Below are positions 42,936 through 52,096 of a stretch of 64,000 nucleotides of DNA, piece after piece (within the stretch, counting starts at the first letter, position 1; each line of letters opens with the position of its first letter). The notes beneath the pieces are model-generated. The model was not told the origin of the DNA, made no database searches, and saw only the letters and a list, made by a program, of their open reading frames with translations. The translations under genes were made by a program, and so were the position numbers. The stretch comes from Woeseia sp. (GTDB lineage: Bacteria; Pseudomonadota; Gammaproteobacteria; Steroidobacterales; Woeseiaceae), in assembly GCA_021773015.1 (NCBI GenBank), contig JAJFKW010000001.1, forward strand, positions 1 to 64,000, written 5' to 3'.

Positions 42936-44810
42936 CTACTGTCTCTTACTTCGCGAGTCGTTTGAGCGACCTCGCTGTGAGCGTCCGCCTTCCGATCTGC
43001 GGCCACTACTTGATTTTGACCTAGAACTCGAACCAGAGCTCGACCGTGATTCCTTCCGTTTGCCAGAATTGCTGTTCGATTTGCGCTGCGATTGCCGACC
43101 AGAATGATTGCTCCGTTGAGTCGCTGGTCGATTTTGTGCTTGACTTGAACGGCGCTGCGGCGCGCGCACTGTAGCATCACGACGCGGTGACTTCTGCGTA
43201 TTGGCTGGGCGTCGCGACGTTGATTGTCGAGGTCGCCTGCTATCGGACGTAGTGTCCTTACGAGCGGCGCCAGACTGCCGAATAGTTCGTCGACGATTGT
43301 CATTCGCGTTGTCGACGCGCTGATTGCGTCGATTTCCATTGCTTTGTACTGAGGTATCGGCAACTCGACCTGTTACACGGCCTCGATTGGAATTGCGGCG
43401 ATTCGAATTGGTGCCGTTTTCACGTCGAGTGCGAGTCGATCGCTCTTGAACGCCTGTATTTCCACTAGCTCGATTCTCGAAACGTTGCCCATTGGCATCG
43501 CCAGAATTTCTATTGCTACGGTCGCGAAATCGAATTTCCCGGTTTGATCGCCGTTCATCCTGCCCAGCAGCATTTGGTTGACCATCACTACGGTTGCGAC
43601 GCAATTGATCAGCATTGCCTGTTGGCCGTCGAGTACGCCTATCGCTATGGCGGATGTTCCCAGTAGCGTCGTTTGCACGCTGATCTTGACGAGCATGCCT
43701 TTCGCTATCAGTGCGCTGCCGTCGGTCGCGATTGCGGTCACGATCGTGAGTATTCCCGTTATAGCTGACCGATCGCCGTCGATTGTTGTAATGACGCGTT
43801 CGTGAGTTGTAGTGGCTCTGCCGTGCACCGGATCGTCGTCGCGGATACCAGTGGTCGCCGTGCCGGTAATAGGAGGTTGAAAAGTGCCGGCCGCCATAAC
43901 CGTATAGGTTGTTGTAAATCGAAATACTAGGTCGGCGATAGTAGTGATTATAGTAGCTATGCCCGTAGTACGGGTGACCCCAATAACTCAAGTGATGTAT
44001 GTTGAGGTGGTTAGACCGCCAGCGAATTCCGAATGCTGTCGTAACACCCCAGAAATAGCCGGAAGCGAAATGATGACCGGACGGATATGGGTAGTAGTAA
44101 ACCGGTCGCGCGTACGGGTGGTAATAATAGACCGGTCGACTTTGGTAAACGGTTACTTCTTCTGGTTCATAGTAGGGTACGTAAATGATGTCGTCGTCGT
44201 TGGAGGCGATTTCGATAACGCCGTCGTCTTCGGTAACTGTCTGGTGGTCGTCACTCCGTAGGTTTCCCGCAGCGTAGGCGCTGTCGCGAAAAGCCTCGAC
44301 TGCAGCAATAACGTCTTCCTGCTGGCTGATCACTGCGTCGCCGAGCTGCCAAGCCCACTCAAGGTCATCGTTTAGCAGCTGAATTACTTCAGGGTAGTTA
44401 AGAAGTGCAACAACCGACTCGTCCCAGTCTTCGTCCGGTTGCAACGAGCTATCAGATTTTAGGGCCTCGATGAATCGTGCCGCCTGAACAATTTCCAATG
44501 GATAAGTCGACGCAGGAAGTACGATTGCCAATAGGTCGTCAGGATATAACGCTATTGGGCCGACGAGAGCCTGCAATTCTGCGACGCCGAGCAACTCCTG
44601 ACCGGCCACTTCATCAATGCTCGCACCGTCGCTAGCCTGGCCTAGCACTTGGTCGTCGGTGTCGCCATACGGCTGCTCATTTTTACTTCCAAGCGCCTTT
44701 ATTGGATTACCGTTGTCGTCTACAGGAACCTGCGCTTGCAAGCTAAAGCCAGTCAGCGATACCAATAGTGCAAGAAGCGTGGCGGGTATATTGGCGGATT
44801 TGTTTAACAT
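42936..44810 (-). CDS. DUF3300-domain exported protein with long Arg/Asn/Ser-rich tail
   Basis: A 624-residue protein with signal peptide (about 1-25, LQAQ). The DUF3300 domain (about 65-270) is clear: LVGPIALYPDDLLAIVLPAS, TYPLEIVQAARF, LLNYPEVIQLLNDDLEWAWQ, YVPYYEPEEV and a Tyr/His/Pro-rich stretch (ARPVYYYPYPSGHHF). The last 300 residues are low-complexity, dominated by Arg, Asn, Ser, Gln and Gly, with almost no hydrophobic residues and a very basic net charge. The tail is expected to be disordered. The role of DUF3300 proteins is unknown; this tail could bind anionic polymers (LPS, nucleic acid, teichoic-like glycans). Confidence 0.87.
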   Translation of the reverse strand: MLNKSANIPATLLALLVSLTGFSLQAQVPVDDNGNPIKALGSKNEQPYGDTDDQVLGQASDGASIDEVAGQELLGVAELQALVGPIALYPDDLLAIVLPASTYPLEIVQAARFIEALKSDSSLQPDEDWDESVVALLNYPEVIQLLNDDLEWAWQLGDAVISQQEDVIAAVEAFRDSAYAAGNLRSDDHQTVTEDDGVIEIASNDDDIIYVPYYEPEEVTVYQSRPVYYYHPYARPVYYYPYPSGHHFASGYFWGVTTAFGIRWRSNHLNIHHLSYWGHPYYGHSYYNHYYRRPSISIYNNLYGYGGRHFSTSYYRHGDHWYPRRRSGARQSHYNSRTRHYNNRRRSVSYNGNTHDRDRNRDRRQRTDSERHARQDQRANDATGNIRHSDRRTRRPTGNADQLRRNRSDGQPNAAGQDERRSNREIRFRDRSNRNSGDANGQRFENRASGNTGVQERSTRTRRENGTNSNRRNSNRGRVTGRVADTSVQSNGNRRNQRVDNANDNRRRTIRQSGAARKDTTSDSRRPRQSTSRRPANTQKSPRRDATVRAPQRRSSQAQNRPATQRSNHSGRQSQRKSNSNSGKRKESRSSSGSSSRSKSSSGRRSEGGRSQRGRSNDSRSKRQ

Positions 44811-45073
44811 GTCGCGCCTCCTCGGCTGCGCAGAGTCTGAACGTGCGGGTAGCGATTCTGAGGTGCATAGTAAACCTTTCTACCTGAACGAATGCTTAAC
44901 CCAGATGGCTAGATCATTGGGGTTCTGATCAGCGTTTCCGATTGCCAAGTCTTTCCAGAAAAAGTAGTTTAATAACAGTGAGTTACCTTAATTGGGAACC
45001 TTTCATAGCCGCAATTCGTGTTGTTCTCGTAGCGCCCAAGGGTATTTCCCCAATGTCTATAAGGTGGCAAGCA

Positions 45074-45241
45074 ATGGAAATTGACGGCGATATGCCAGAG
45101 CGGGATGTTAATGAGGAATCTCGGCAATCTGCCGCTGAAAAGCCGGAAGATGCGTCTTCCAACAAACTAAAACGTTTGACCTCGGCATTCGACGATGCCG
45201 GCTATGACCCTTACAACCGACCTCCTAAGGGTCCCAGCTGA
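45074..45241 (+). CDS. Small hypothetical protein (55 residues)
   Basis: ATG 45074 follows AAGGTGG at good spacing. The product is short, very polar and acidic in the first half (EIDGDMPERDVNEESRQSAA), then closes with LKRLTSAFDDAGYDPYNRPP. The final DPYN pattern resembles the tails of small proteobacterial hypotheticals. There is no signal or helix. The open frame extends upstream to 44942, but that part lacks a start signal. It lies between the divergent DUF3300 promoter region and a convergent gene. Confidence 0.55.
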   Translation: MEIDGDMPERDVNEESRQSAAEKPEDASSNKLKRLTSAFDDAGYDPYNRPPKGPS

Positions 45242-45309
45242 CGCTCAACAATTAAGCATTTGTGAATCGAATGATTATGAAATTGCCCTGATATTCGGCA
45301 GGCTATGAC

Positions 45310-45771
45310 CTACTCGTCGTCCGCACCGCCGTGCCAGGCGATAAATCGCCATTCACCATCTTCTTTGACGAGTACGTCAGTGAAACGGCCGTGCAACGTA
45401 ATTGTTTTGCCGTCGGAATTTTCACCGGCATTGGAATATAAGTAGTGCGCAATTGCCGTATCGCCGTGCACGACGATGGACAACGGGTAGAGTTCATGAA
45501 CCTTGCCGTCCCATTGCTTCGCTTCGAACTTCTGCCACATGCGCACAGACCCCTTGCTGCGTGGAGCAGGCGACGACTTGTTCCAGCCAATAAAATTACT
45601 GGAGAGCAGATCAGTGACCCAACTGTCGTCACCTTTTTCAGTTAATTCCCATTGACGTTCGATGACAGACCAGACTTCTACATCGTCAGCGCCTTCTTGC
45701 GCTCTTAGCGCTGGCGTTTGGAATAGGAGAATAGATCCGAGCAAAATGATCACTGCCGTACTTGTCTTCAT
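45310..45771 (-). CDS. Secreted SnoaL/DUF4440-like (NTF2 fold) protein
   Basis: ATG 45771 has AAGGTGA just upstream and begins a signal peptide (KTSTAVIILLGSILLF, cut near LRAQ), giving 153 residues. The mature part has the NTF2-like pattern of DUF4440: VWSVIERQWELTEKGD, WVTDLLSSNFIGW, YPLSIVVHGDTAIAHYLYS, ITLHGRFTDVLVKEDGEWRF and a closing WHG. The cone-shaped fold binds small ligands or acts as an isomerase/hydrolase in other members. Because it is exported, the substrate or partner would be periplasmic. It stands alone. Confidence 0.8.
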   Translation of the reverse strand: MKTSTAVIILLGSILLFQTPALRAQEGADDVEVWSVIERQWELTEKGDDSWVTDLLSSNFIGWNKSSPAPRSKGSVRMWQKFEAKQWDGKVHELYPLSIVVHGDTAIAHYLYSNAGENSDGKTITLHGRFTDVLVKEDGEWRFIAWHGGADDE

Positions 45772-45924
45772 TGCGTCACCTTTTGTCCATTCGACTAACA
45801 CTTGATTGGATCCAAGTGTAATCCGATTCTCTCGATAGGCCAACAAACACCAGCCAGTAAGGTCCCGTATTGATTGGCAATTCCTATGAATATTGGTTTG
45901 GCAGAAGATCTTGACGCCAATTGA

Positions 45925-46509
45925 CTACTCAGTCTGGTTTACAAAGAGCGCGCATTTTCTATTTTCGTTCTTAATATCTTTAGTCTCGCCCGGTTGTTCG
46001 AACGCGTCCGGAGAAGTGCCCTTTAGATCGCCAATTCGAAGGTAGTCTGGGTGGTAAATTTCGGCGATTACCGCGTAGTCGATTCGAATTGAGTCTTTGA
46101 CGACGATAAAATTGTATCTATGCATAGCGAGCTTCGCCGGTAGATCAATCCGCATAGTTGCGAGCTCGGGAATTTGTTGAACAGTAGTGTCGATTTCGCA
46201 GATGTCCAGCGTCGATTTGAGGATCTTCCAACCTGCCTTTTTGAACGTCGCGCCTATAGAAGCGCCGGCGACAATTTTTCGATGTAGATTGGCGATATCG
46301 GACCGACCTGGCCGCTGAAATTCGACATATGCCAACGTTCGCATCGTCCGCAGATCTTGGTGTTCACTGTAAAGACTGGATAGCCGACGGTGATCGTTTG
46401 CGCGCAATATCGCGACCCCGTAACTGCCATATCGCGCTACGATCCGTTCGCTATTCAGCGGTTCCGGAGTTTGACACGCGCCGAGCAGGAGTAGCAGAAT
46501 GAACTTCAT
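45925..46509 (-). CDS. Hypothetical lipoprotein
   Basis: From ATG 46509 the protein starts KFILLLLLGAC, a short lipoprotein signal with Cys at residue 12; an upstream ATG (46554) would lengthen the signal. The mature part, about 180 residues, is mixed alpha/beta with VRYGSYGV-like strands, a basic centre (FKKAGWKILKSTLDIC) and conserved-looking IRIDYAVIAEIYHPDYL. Two cysteines in the mature region could pair. No family recognised. It is divergent from the Cys-rich protein gene at 46729. Confidence 0.6.
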   Translation of the reverse strand: MKFILLLLLGACQTPEPLNSERIVARYGSYGVAILRANDHRRLSSLYSEHQDLRTMRTLAYVEFQRPGRSDIANLHRKIVAGASIGATFKKAGWKILKSTLDICEIDTTVQQIPELATMRIDLPAKLAMHRYNFIVVKDSIRIDYAVIAEIYHPDYLRIGDLKGTSPDAFEQPGETKDIKNENRKCALFVNQTE

Positions 46510-46728
46510 ACTTACCAAAAGGTTATATAAGGTTTTTGATGTAAAATATCGCATGAAGTTTATTGTGTGAACAAACGATCGTGAAGCTGATGTTGGGCCT
46601 CGATGCGGGTATGCAGGACGTATTCGAGCAAACACTGGCCATCACAAAATATTTGAATCAGCAACGCGGAAATTGCCGGCAGCATATAATGTCTACGCCT
46701 AGATTGTTACGAAATTTCGGAGCCATTG

Positions 46729-47100
46729 ATGAATGAAAGTTTGCGTTGCTATCGGTGCGGCGAATCGCTAGCGTCGCTTACGCCGCCGTTGTCGCGTCAA
46801 GACGAATGCCCTAAATGTGCAAACTATCTTCACGTCTGCCGAATGTGTGTTTTCTTCGATCCTCGAGTTCCGACACAATGTCGCGAAGACGGCGCCGAGG
46901 AAGTCATAGAAAAGGAGCGGGTCAATTTTTGTGATTGGTTCAAACCATCGGCGACCGCCTTCATCGCCGAACGAAAATCCTCAGAGGACTTAGCCAGAGC
47001 AGAGCTCGGCGCTTTGTTTGGAGAGACGCCCGCTGATGCGGAGAACAGCGACGTTGCAGGTCGTGATGCCACAAGCTCGGTCGAGGATTTGTTCAAGTGA
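46729..47100 (+). CDS. Cys-rich probable zinc-binding protein
   Basis: A 123-residue cytosolic protein. Its N-terminal half carries CYRCGESL, CPKCANYLHVCRMCVFFD, then a Cys after PTQ and VNFCDWF: at least eight cysteines in CxxC-type spacing, typical of two zinc ribbons or knuckles. The acidic C-terminal half (RAELGALFGETPADAENSD) looks disordered. This pattern recurs in proteobacterial hypotheticals of unknown role. The stop codon overlaps the start of the Tat-signal SDR gene (GTGA), so the two are co-translated. ATG 46729 is preferred over the TTG just before it. Confidence 0.75.
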   Translation: MNESLRCYRCGESLASLTPPLSRQDECPKCANYLHVCRMCVFFDPRVPTQCREDGAEEVIEKERVNFCDWFKPSATAFIAERKSSEDLARAELGALFGETPADAENSDVAGRDATSSVEDLFK

Positions 47101-48161
47101 ACGGAAACCGCAGACAATTTATTCGTCTGAGCGGTGGTGTCGCGATAGCGACTTTAGGCACGGGCTGTGGTGATCCGCTAACAACGCATGATTCATCGGT
47201 GCCAGAGAGCCCGTATCACGCGCAAAGCACTGCCGAGGAAGTTACTCAAGATATCGACCTCAGTAACAAGCTTGCTGTGGTTACCGGTTGCACGTCGGGG
47301 ATCGGCTTCGAAACGATGCGCGTACTTGCAAAACGCGGGGCTTACGTCGTGGGCACTGGACGCACCTTGGAAAAGGCGAAAAAAGCCTGCAACAGTGTTG
47401 CTGGCGTTACAACGCCGCTGGCAATGGAGTTGACGGATTTTGAGTCAATTGTCGCATGTGCGGATGCCATTCGGAGGATCAAGGCGCCCATCGATATCAT
47501 TATCTGCAACGCCGGAATGCGCGGTGGAGATCACGAGGTAGTGAACGGGGTCGAGAAGCATTTCCAGGTTAATCATTTGGGCCACTTTTTGTTCGTCAAT
47601 AGGCTGATTGACCGAATGTTTTTTGCTTGGCAGGGACGAGTGGTGATCATTGGAAGCAGAGCTGCCTATCAGTCCGCACCGTCCGCCGGTATTGAATTTG
47701 GCAACATAGATGGCGGTCGCGACTACAGCGTCAGCAAGGCATATGCGCACTCGAAACTGGCAAATGCACTGTTTTCGCTTGAACTTTCTCGGCAACTTCG
47801 AGGGACTAGAATCACCGCAAACGCGTTGCATCCGGGTGTGATCAATACTGGCATAGTCCGCCGCGAATCATTTCTTGTGCGTGCAGCATTTGGGGCGTTG
47901 ACGGCGGTGAGCGGCAAAACGCTGGAAGAGGGCGCCGCAACCCCTTGTTTCGTCGCAACTCACCCATCACTGGGCAGCGTTAGTGGCAAGTATTTCGAAG
48001 ATTGTAATGCTGTCACTGTGACTGGCAATCACCACCTCAATAACTCGGAAATGGCGGCGAAGTTGTGGACCCTCTCAGAGTCGTTGTTGGGGGACTATTT
48101 GATTCGACATGAGCGTCCAGACTATGAAGAGTTTCAAGAGAGCCTCAAAAAATGGTTGTAG
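47097..48161 (+). CDS. SDR oxidoreductase with twin-arginine-type signal peptide
   Basis: A 354-residue protein. The first 24 residues contain NRRQFIRLSGG, a Tat-like motif, a hydrophobic run and GTGC, possibly a lipobox. The SDR domain starts near residue 55: LAVVTGCTSGIGFETM (cofactor), CNAGMRGG, VIIGSRAAY and YAHSKLAN (YxxxK), with a long C-terminal extension as in retinol dehydrogenase/WWOX-like SDRs. A Tat signal would let it fold with NAD(P) in the cytosol before export, unusual for an SDR. Alternatively the N terminus is only a membrane anchor. It overlaps the Cys-rich gene upstream. Confidence 0.85.
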   Translation: MNGNRRQFIRLSGGVAIATLGTGCGDPLTTHDSSVPESPYHAQSTAEEVTQDIDLSNKLAVVTGCTSGIGFETMRVLAKRGAYVVGTGRTLEKAKKACNSVAGVTTPLAMELTDFESIVACADAIRRIKAPIDIIICNAGMRGGDHEVVNGVEKHFQVNHLGHFLFVNRLIDRMFFAWQGRVVIIGSRAAYQSAPSAGIEFGNIDGGRDYSVSKAYAHSKLANALFSLELSRQLRGTRITANALHPGVINTGIVRRESFLVRAAFGALTAVSGKTLEEGAATPCFVATHPSLGSVSGKYFEDCNAVTVTGNHHLNNSEMAAKLWTLSESLLGDYLIRHERPDYEEFQESLKKWL

Positions 48162-48204
48162 TGACATATATGCAAGGACTAAAGACAATGACGAGGCATG
48201 AGAG

Positions 48205-48615
48205 ATGAGGCATGAATATTCGAAATGGATATTTGCCCTTGCCGTGGGCGTGGGACTGTCTATTTGGGCGTATCGGGTAGCAACGAATCCTGAACCGGCA
48301 AGGCGCAAGGCACTCGAAATCTCGGTCGCGCAACAGGCGCGCGATATCGTGAGCACCTATGTCGACGCGGCAACGGACCTGCAATATGTCGATCCGTTGC
48401 AACCGAATCATAAGATTGGAGATTCTTATATTTTACCGGCAGATCAGGGTTGGCAGGTTTCTGGGTATTATCGACGTCAGGACGACGATCAATGGCATCC
48501 GTTTCTTGTCGATCTAACGAGCGAAAGTGAATTGACATTATTGTCGGTGAAAGATGCGAATGACGATCTAATTCGACGGGCAATGCTTGATCCATTGTTT
48601 TCTGCGATCCCTTGA
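48205..48615 (+). CDS. Hypothetical membrane-anchored protein (136 residues)
   Basis: One N-terminal hydrophobic helix (about 8-24, WIFALAVGVGLSIWAY) is followed by a periplasmic part of about 110 residues with a helix (ALEISVAQQARDIVSTYVDA) and several short strands (GWQVSGYYRRQDDDQWHPF, ELTLLSVKDAND). I do not recognise a family. ATG 48205 follows a GAGA signal and lies 43 bp after the Tat-SDR gene on the same strand, so it may be part of that operon. It converges with the membrane paralogue gene at 48631. Confidence 0.65.
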   Translation: MRHEYSKWIFALAVGVGLSIWAYRVATNPEPARRKALEISVAQQARDIVSTYVDAATDLQYVDPLQPNHKIGDSYILPADQGWQVSGYYRRQDDDQWHPFLVDLTSESELTLLSVKDANDDLIRRAMLDPLFSAIP

Positions 48616-48630
48616 CGGTTGCTGGTCCAA

Positions 48631-49458
48631 CTAAGCAGTCACTGGACCTTCGGACTCCTGGCGCCACTCGAAAATATTAAGTTCGATAAATACAAACGCC
48701 ACAAGCCACAAAAACGCGTCCCAGAAATCGACGAAGTCACCTTTTACGCCCCAGTAAATGGCGGCCAACAACAGCATGGCATAGAGCGAGAATTTGCTGA
48801 CCCGACTTGCGGCCAGTGCCTTGCCCAGCAGCAAGCTACGTTCCTGCAGCCAAACGTCAATTTCGAGAACGGCGACGACAAGCAACCAGACACCGGAGTT
48901 AATGACGTCGACCCACGCCAGACGCCGAATTTCGGTAAGGCCTAGCGAATCAACGATGGCTGAGGCATTCGGAAACTTGAAATAGTGGTCGGCGACAGGA
49001 AAACCACGGCAGCGATCCGCGGTAATCGCAGCGTATTCGTCAAGGTCTATTGCGAAAGTCCAGCTTTGACCGGCAAGAGAGCATAGATCATCGATGCGCA
49101 TGGTGGCTGAAATGCCGGATATATAAATCAGTTTGCTGACGTATCCGTAAAACGCGTAGACGATGAAGCCATAGCAGACTGCGCGAAGTCCATATAGAGA
49201 TATGGTTACCTTTTTAGTGAAGTGATGGTCGGCAAGGACGGCTGTTTCCAACTCGAACATGAGCAGCAGCAGCAACCAGGCGCTGGTATCAATCGTAGCG
49301 GCGAACCCTTCTATAACGTCTGCAATCGCAATCCCCTGTACAAATCGGTGCGGTGCCGCAGCCCATTCTTCGACAAAAAATACGTAAACGTTGATTGCGA
49401 GCAGCGAATAGACCAGATACTTAAATATCTGAAAAGTTTTCGCGTGGGTAAAACTCAA
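48631..49458 (-). CDS. Uncharacterised multi-helix membrane protein, paralogue of 29283-30212
   Basis: A 275-residue inner-membrane protein with TTG start 49458 (AAGGA seven bases before). It keeps the landmarks of the 29283 protein in order: FAATIDTSAWLLLLLMFELE, a tyrosine-rich helix (GLRAVCYGFIVYAFYGY), a soluble loop with DLCSLAG and DRCRGF cysteines, WVDVINSGVWLLVVAVLEID followed by VWLQE, and the last helix WDAFLWLVAFVFIELNIFEW. The two proteins are clearly related although the loci are 18 kb apart. The function is unknown; repeated acidic residues at helix ends and the loop disulfide candidate are the distinctive features. It converges with the 48205 gene. Confidence 0.8.
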   Translation of the reverse strand: MSFTHAKTFQIFKYLVYSLLAINVYVFFVEEWAAAPHRFVQGIAIADVIEGFAATIDTSAWLLLLLMFELETAVLADHHFTKKVTISLYGLRAVCYGFIVYAFYGYVSKLIYISGISATMRIDDLCSLAGQSWTFAIDLDEYAAITADRCRGFPVADHYFKFPNASAIVDSLGLTEIRRLAWVDVINSGVWLLVVAVLEIDVWLQERSLLLGKALAASRVSKFSLYAMLLLAAIYWGVKGDFVDFWDAFLWLVAFVFIELNIFEWRQESEGPVTA

Positions 49459-49490
49459 TCGGATTTCCTTGGCTGGCCGAACAAATTCAA

Positions 49491-50717
49491 TTACTGATAC
49501 TCAGTTTCCGATGATGTGGAAACCAGCTCACGGACGATCCAGTCGATATATCGGCTTTCCATATCTTCCATGCCAGAGAATGGCCCAGGGCTATAGTAAC
49601 GTGACTTGACGCCAGCCCAATTGTTCACAATAATTTTTTCATCCGCCTGCGTTGTGACGTCCCAAAGCCAAATGAGATCATCAATAATATAGTCGCGACC
49701 TTCTTCAGCGTCTGATCGGACCATCCAGTAAACTTCGCACTGACAGTTCATTGCGTCGACTGGTGTGAAAACGTAGGCGACCTGATGATCGCTATAGCTC
49801 AAGATATAAGTAAACGGACCGAATGACCAATCGGATGCACCGCCATCCCAGCCGGTCAGCTGACCTAGTAGCGGTGCCAATGGTTCTCCATTTCGACTAC
49901 CCGTTTTATAGCCTTCGAATAGCGCAGTGCGGCTGTAGCCGTAGCCCTGCTCACCTGCTGGTGCATGGGTATCGATAAAATCCAACTCAATGTCCTTTAG
50001 ACCGCATGCACCGAATCGACTCAACATTTTTTTTTGCAAACGGTCGCGTTTATTCGTGTCCAACATTAGTGTGTGCATTTTCGCGTAATCAGGGTGGGCC
50101 GAGGCGCAGTGATAACACTCCTGATAGTTTTCCACCGCAAGCTTCCAGTTGGCAGCCATCGGATAGGTTTTTTTCGCCGCAATTTTCATGTTGTCGAAGC
50201 CGAATATTGTCATAGGTTCGGATAGATCACGCTTGGCGGCGGAAAAGGAGGGTGGATCGTCGCAAAAGCAAATAAATATGAGCCCACCCATGATTTCAAT
50301 CGAGACGCTCTTTAATGAGTATTCGGATTTATCCCACTCGGCCGGCATAGATCGGGACGCGATAAGATCGCCATCCAAATCGTAAGTCCAACCATGGTAC
50401 GGGCATCTAAGGCTTCTCACCGAGCCCTGATTTTCAAGACAGATTAGCGAGCCGCGATGGCGGCAAACATTGGCGAAGGCTTTTATTGAGCCGTCGGATG
50501 TGCGGACGATGATTGCTGACTCCTGATCCATTCTGCTGACTATGAAATCGCCGGATCTTGGAATTTGCGATACATGTCCCGCCATAAACCAGTTACGCAA
50601 TAGGATACGCTCAAGTTCGCAAGCGTAGACATTAGGGTCCGTATAAAACCGTTGGTCTAGTGACCAGCCACTTTGGTGACTTGCTAGGAGATTTTGAATT
50701 GAAGAATTATCGTACAT
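49491..50717 (-). CDS. Rieske non-haem iron oxygenase, alpha subunit
   Basis: A 408-residue ring-hydroxylating-type oxygenase. The Rieske cluster ligands are C85-H87 (NVCRHRG) and C105-H108 (RCPYHGW); the catalytic iron site includes NYQECYHCASAHPDY with His 203 and His 208. The length and motif spacing match the group that includes GbcA-like glycine-betaine demethylases and carnitine oxygenases as well as classical dioxygenases. It needs a reductase partner, not seen nearby. The oxidised substrate is unknown; quaternary amine or aromatic compounds are options. It starts 118 bp from the Fic gene end. Confidence 0.9.
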   Translation of the reverse strand: MYDNSSIQNLLASHQSGWSLDQRFYTDPNVYACELERILLRNWFMAGHVSQIPRSGDFIVSRMDQESAIIVRTSDGSIKAFANVCRHRGSLICLENQGSVRSLRCPYHGWTYDLDGDLIASRSMPAEWDKSEYSLKSVSIEIMGGLIFICFCDDPPSFSAAKRDLSEPMTIFGFDNMKIAAKKTYPMAANWKLAVENYQECYHCASAHPDYAKMHTLMLDTNKRDRLQKKMLSRFGACGLKDIELDFIDTHAPAGEQGYGYSRTALFEGYKTGSRNGEPLAPLLGQLTGWDGGASDWSFGPFTYILSYSDHQVAYVFTPVDAMNCQCEVYWMVRSDAEEGRDYIIDDLIWLWDVTTQADEKIIVNNWAGVKSRYYSPGPFSGMEDMESRYIDWIVRELVSTSSETEYQ

Positions 50718-50835
50718 TGTTTAGTCAATAGTGGATTCTGCGATGCGGAAATCTAGCACAGTCTATTTTTTCGCTGCTAAGCGGGGCCACGATGCGAAAT
50801 CAAAACAAGAGCCGCGTACAATTTATAGCGTTATA

Positions 50836-51978
50836 TTACAGGGACACAACAGATTCTGTTTCGGCGCCTGCATAGTAGACCCATACGTTCTCTTCGCCGG
50901 ACAGTAGTTCAATGTACTTTGGGTGTACGAAAAGTGTTTCTCGTCCCGACTTGATCTCCTTGAGTACACCAATATCGCAGAGCTGCTTCAAATAGACAGA
51001 TGCGGTTTGCCGTTTGGCAACGCCAACATCTACAAGATTGCCGATGCGGCAATACGGCTGCTTGAATAGCGCCTCCACAAGTTCCCACGAATAGATCTTC
51101 GGCAGGCTTTTTTGAACAAATTCGCTGGTATGTTGCATGAGCTCACGAATTGCTTTTATTTTGTCGGTTGTCCATACGCTGGTTTGTTCGACGGCGTCCA
51201 ACATAAATAAAATCCATTCTTCCCAGGCTTGTTTTCGAGTCACTTCAAGTAGCAATCGATAGTAGTCACCTTTGTGCATAATTATATGCCGGCTAAGGTA
51301 AAGAATCGGCGAGTCGAGCAAATTTTGCTCGACGAGAAATAGTATATTCAGAATTCTCCCCGTTCGACCATTGCCGTCAGAGAAGGGATGAATAGCTTCG
51401 AATTGGTAGTGCTGTATTGCCATGCGGACCAGCGGATCGGTATCTGTCGCGTTGTGCATGAACTCTTGCCAATTATCTAGCTTTTGCTGCAGCAGTCTTT
51501 GACCTTCTGGAGGTGTGTATATGAGTTCCCCGGTTCCGCGGTTTTTAAGTCGCGTGCCCGAGTCCGCTCTAATGTCTAACTCCAGGTTTTTTATGGTGCT
51601 ACAGATTTGAATGGCCTTATCGGTTGTCAGCATACCTCGTTGAACCATTTTGGTACCTTCGTACAAAGCGGTCCGATAACGCAGTGCTTCCTTGGTCGCG
51701 GCATCCGCCTTATCTTCCGCGATGTCGGCAAATTCGAACAAGCGATCGGTTGTTGTAACAATATTTTCAATCTCTGAACTTGCCTGCGCTTCCAGCAAAG
51801 GGAGTGCATTGACAAGAACAGCGGCGTTCGGAATCAGTTCAGCGGCTTGCTTGAGCTCTGCCAGTGCGACACGGGCGTTTATGCATTTCTTGAGAATGTT
51901 TGTTGTTTCGGTTAACTCGACCGGCGGTGGCAAAGCAGGCAGGTCATTAAACGGTACGTTAGGATCAAAAACAGTCAC
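50836..51978 (-). CDS. Fic-domain protein (AMPylator type) with inhibitory helix
   Basis: A 380-residue protein resembling SoFic-type Fic enzymes. The active-site loop HPFSDGNGRTGR is complete (His 197 to Arg 208), so AMP transfer to a target hydroxyl is expected. An N-terminal SSEIEN (about 67-72) fits the [S/T]xxxE[G/N] inhibitory motif of class II Fic proteins, which blocks ATP binding until relieved. The C terminus is a winged-helix-like region (VDVGVAKRQTASVYLKQL), probably DNA binding. The start ATG 51978 lies about 120 bp from an array of dyads upstream. Targets are unknown. Confidence 0.92.
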   Translation of the reverse strand: MTVFDPNVPFNDLPALPPPVELTETTNILKKCINARVALAELKQAAELIPNAAVLVNALPLLEAQASSEIENIVTTTDRLFEFADIAEDKADAATKEALRYRTALYEGTKMVQRGMLTTDKAIQICSTIKNLELDIRADSGTRLKNRGTGELIYTPPEGQRLLQQKLDNWQEFMHNATDTDPLVRMAIQHYQFEAIHPFSDGNGRTGRILNILFLVEQNLLDSPILYLSRHIIMHKGDYYRLLLEVTRKQAWEEWILFMLDAVEQTSVWTTDKIKAIRELMQHTSEFVQKSLPKIYSWELVEALFKQPYCRIGNLVDVGVAKRQTASVYLKQLCDIGVLKEIKSGRETLFVHPKYIELLSGEENVWVYYAGAETESVVSL

Positions 51979-52096
51979 TTACACGTCTCCCAGTTTGTGA
52001 ATGGCCGCCTGGCGCCGCAATCTTGCCGTGTTCGACGACGGTGGGTCGCCTACTCTCGGCCTGTTCGAGCGCCACGTTATTGATGTGTACGCACGA

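Noticed and set aside
43578-43897. Opposite- and same-strand open frames within the DUF3300 gene
   Set aside because: They are by-products of the low-complexity Arg/Asn/Ser codons; no signals or families.
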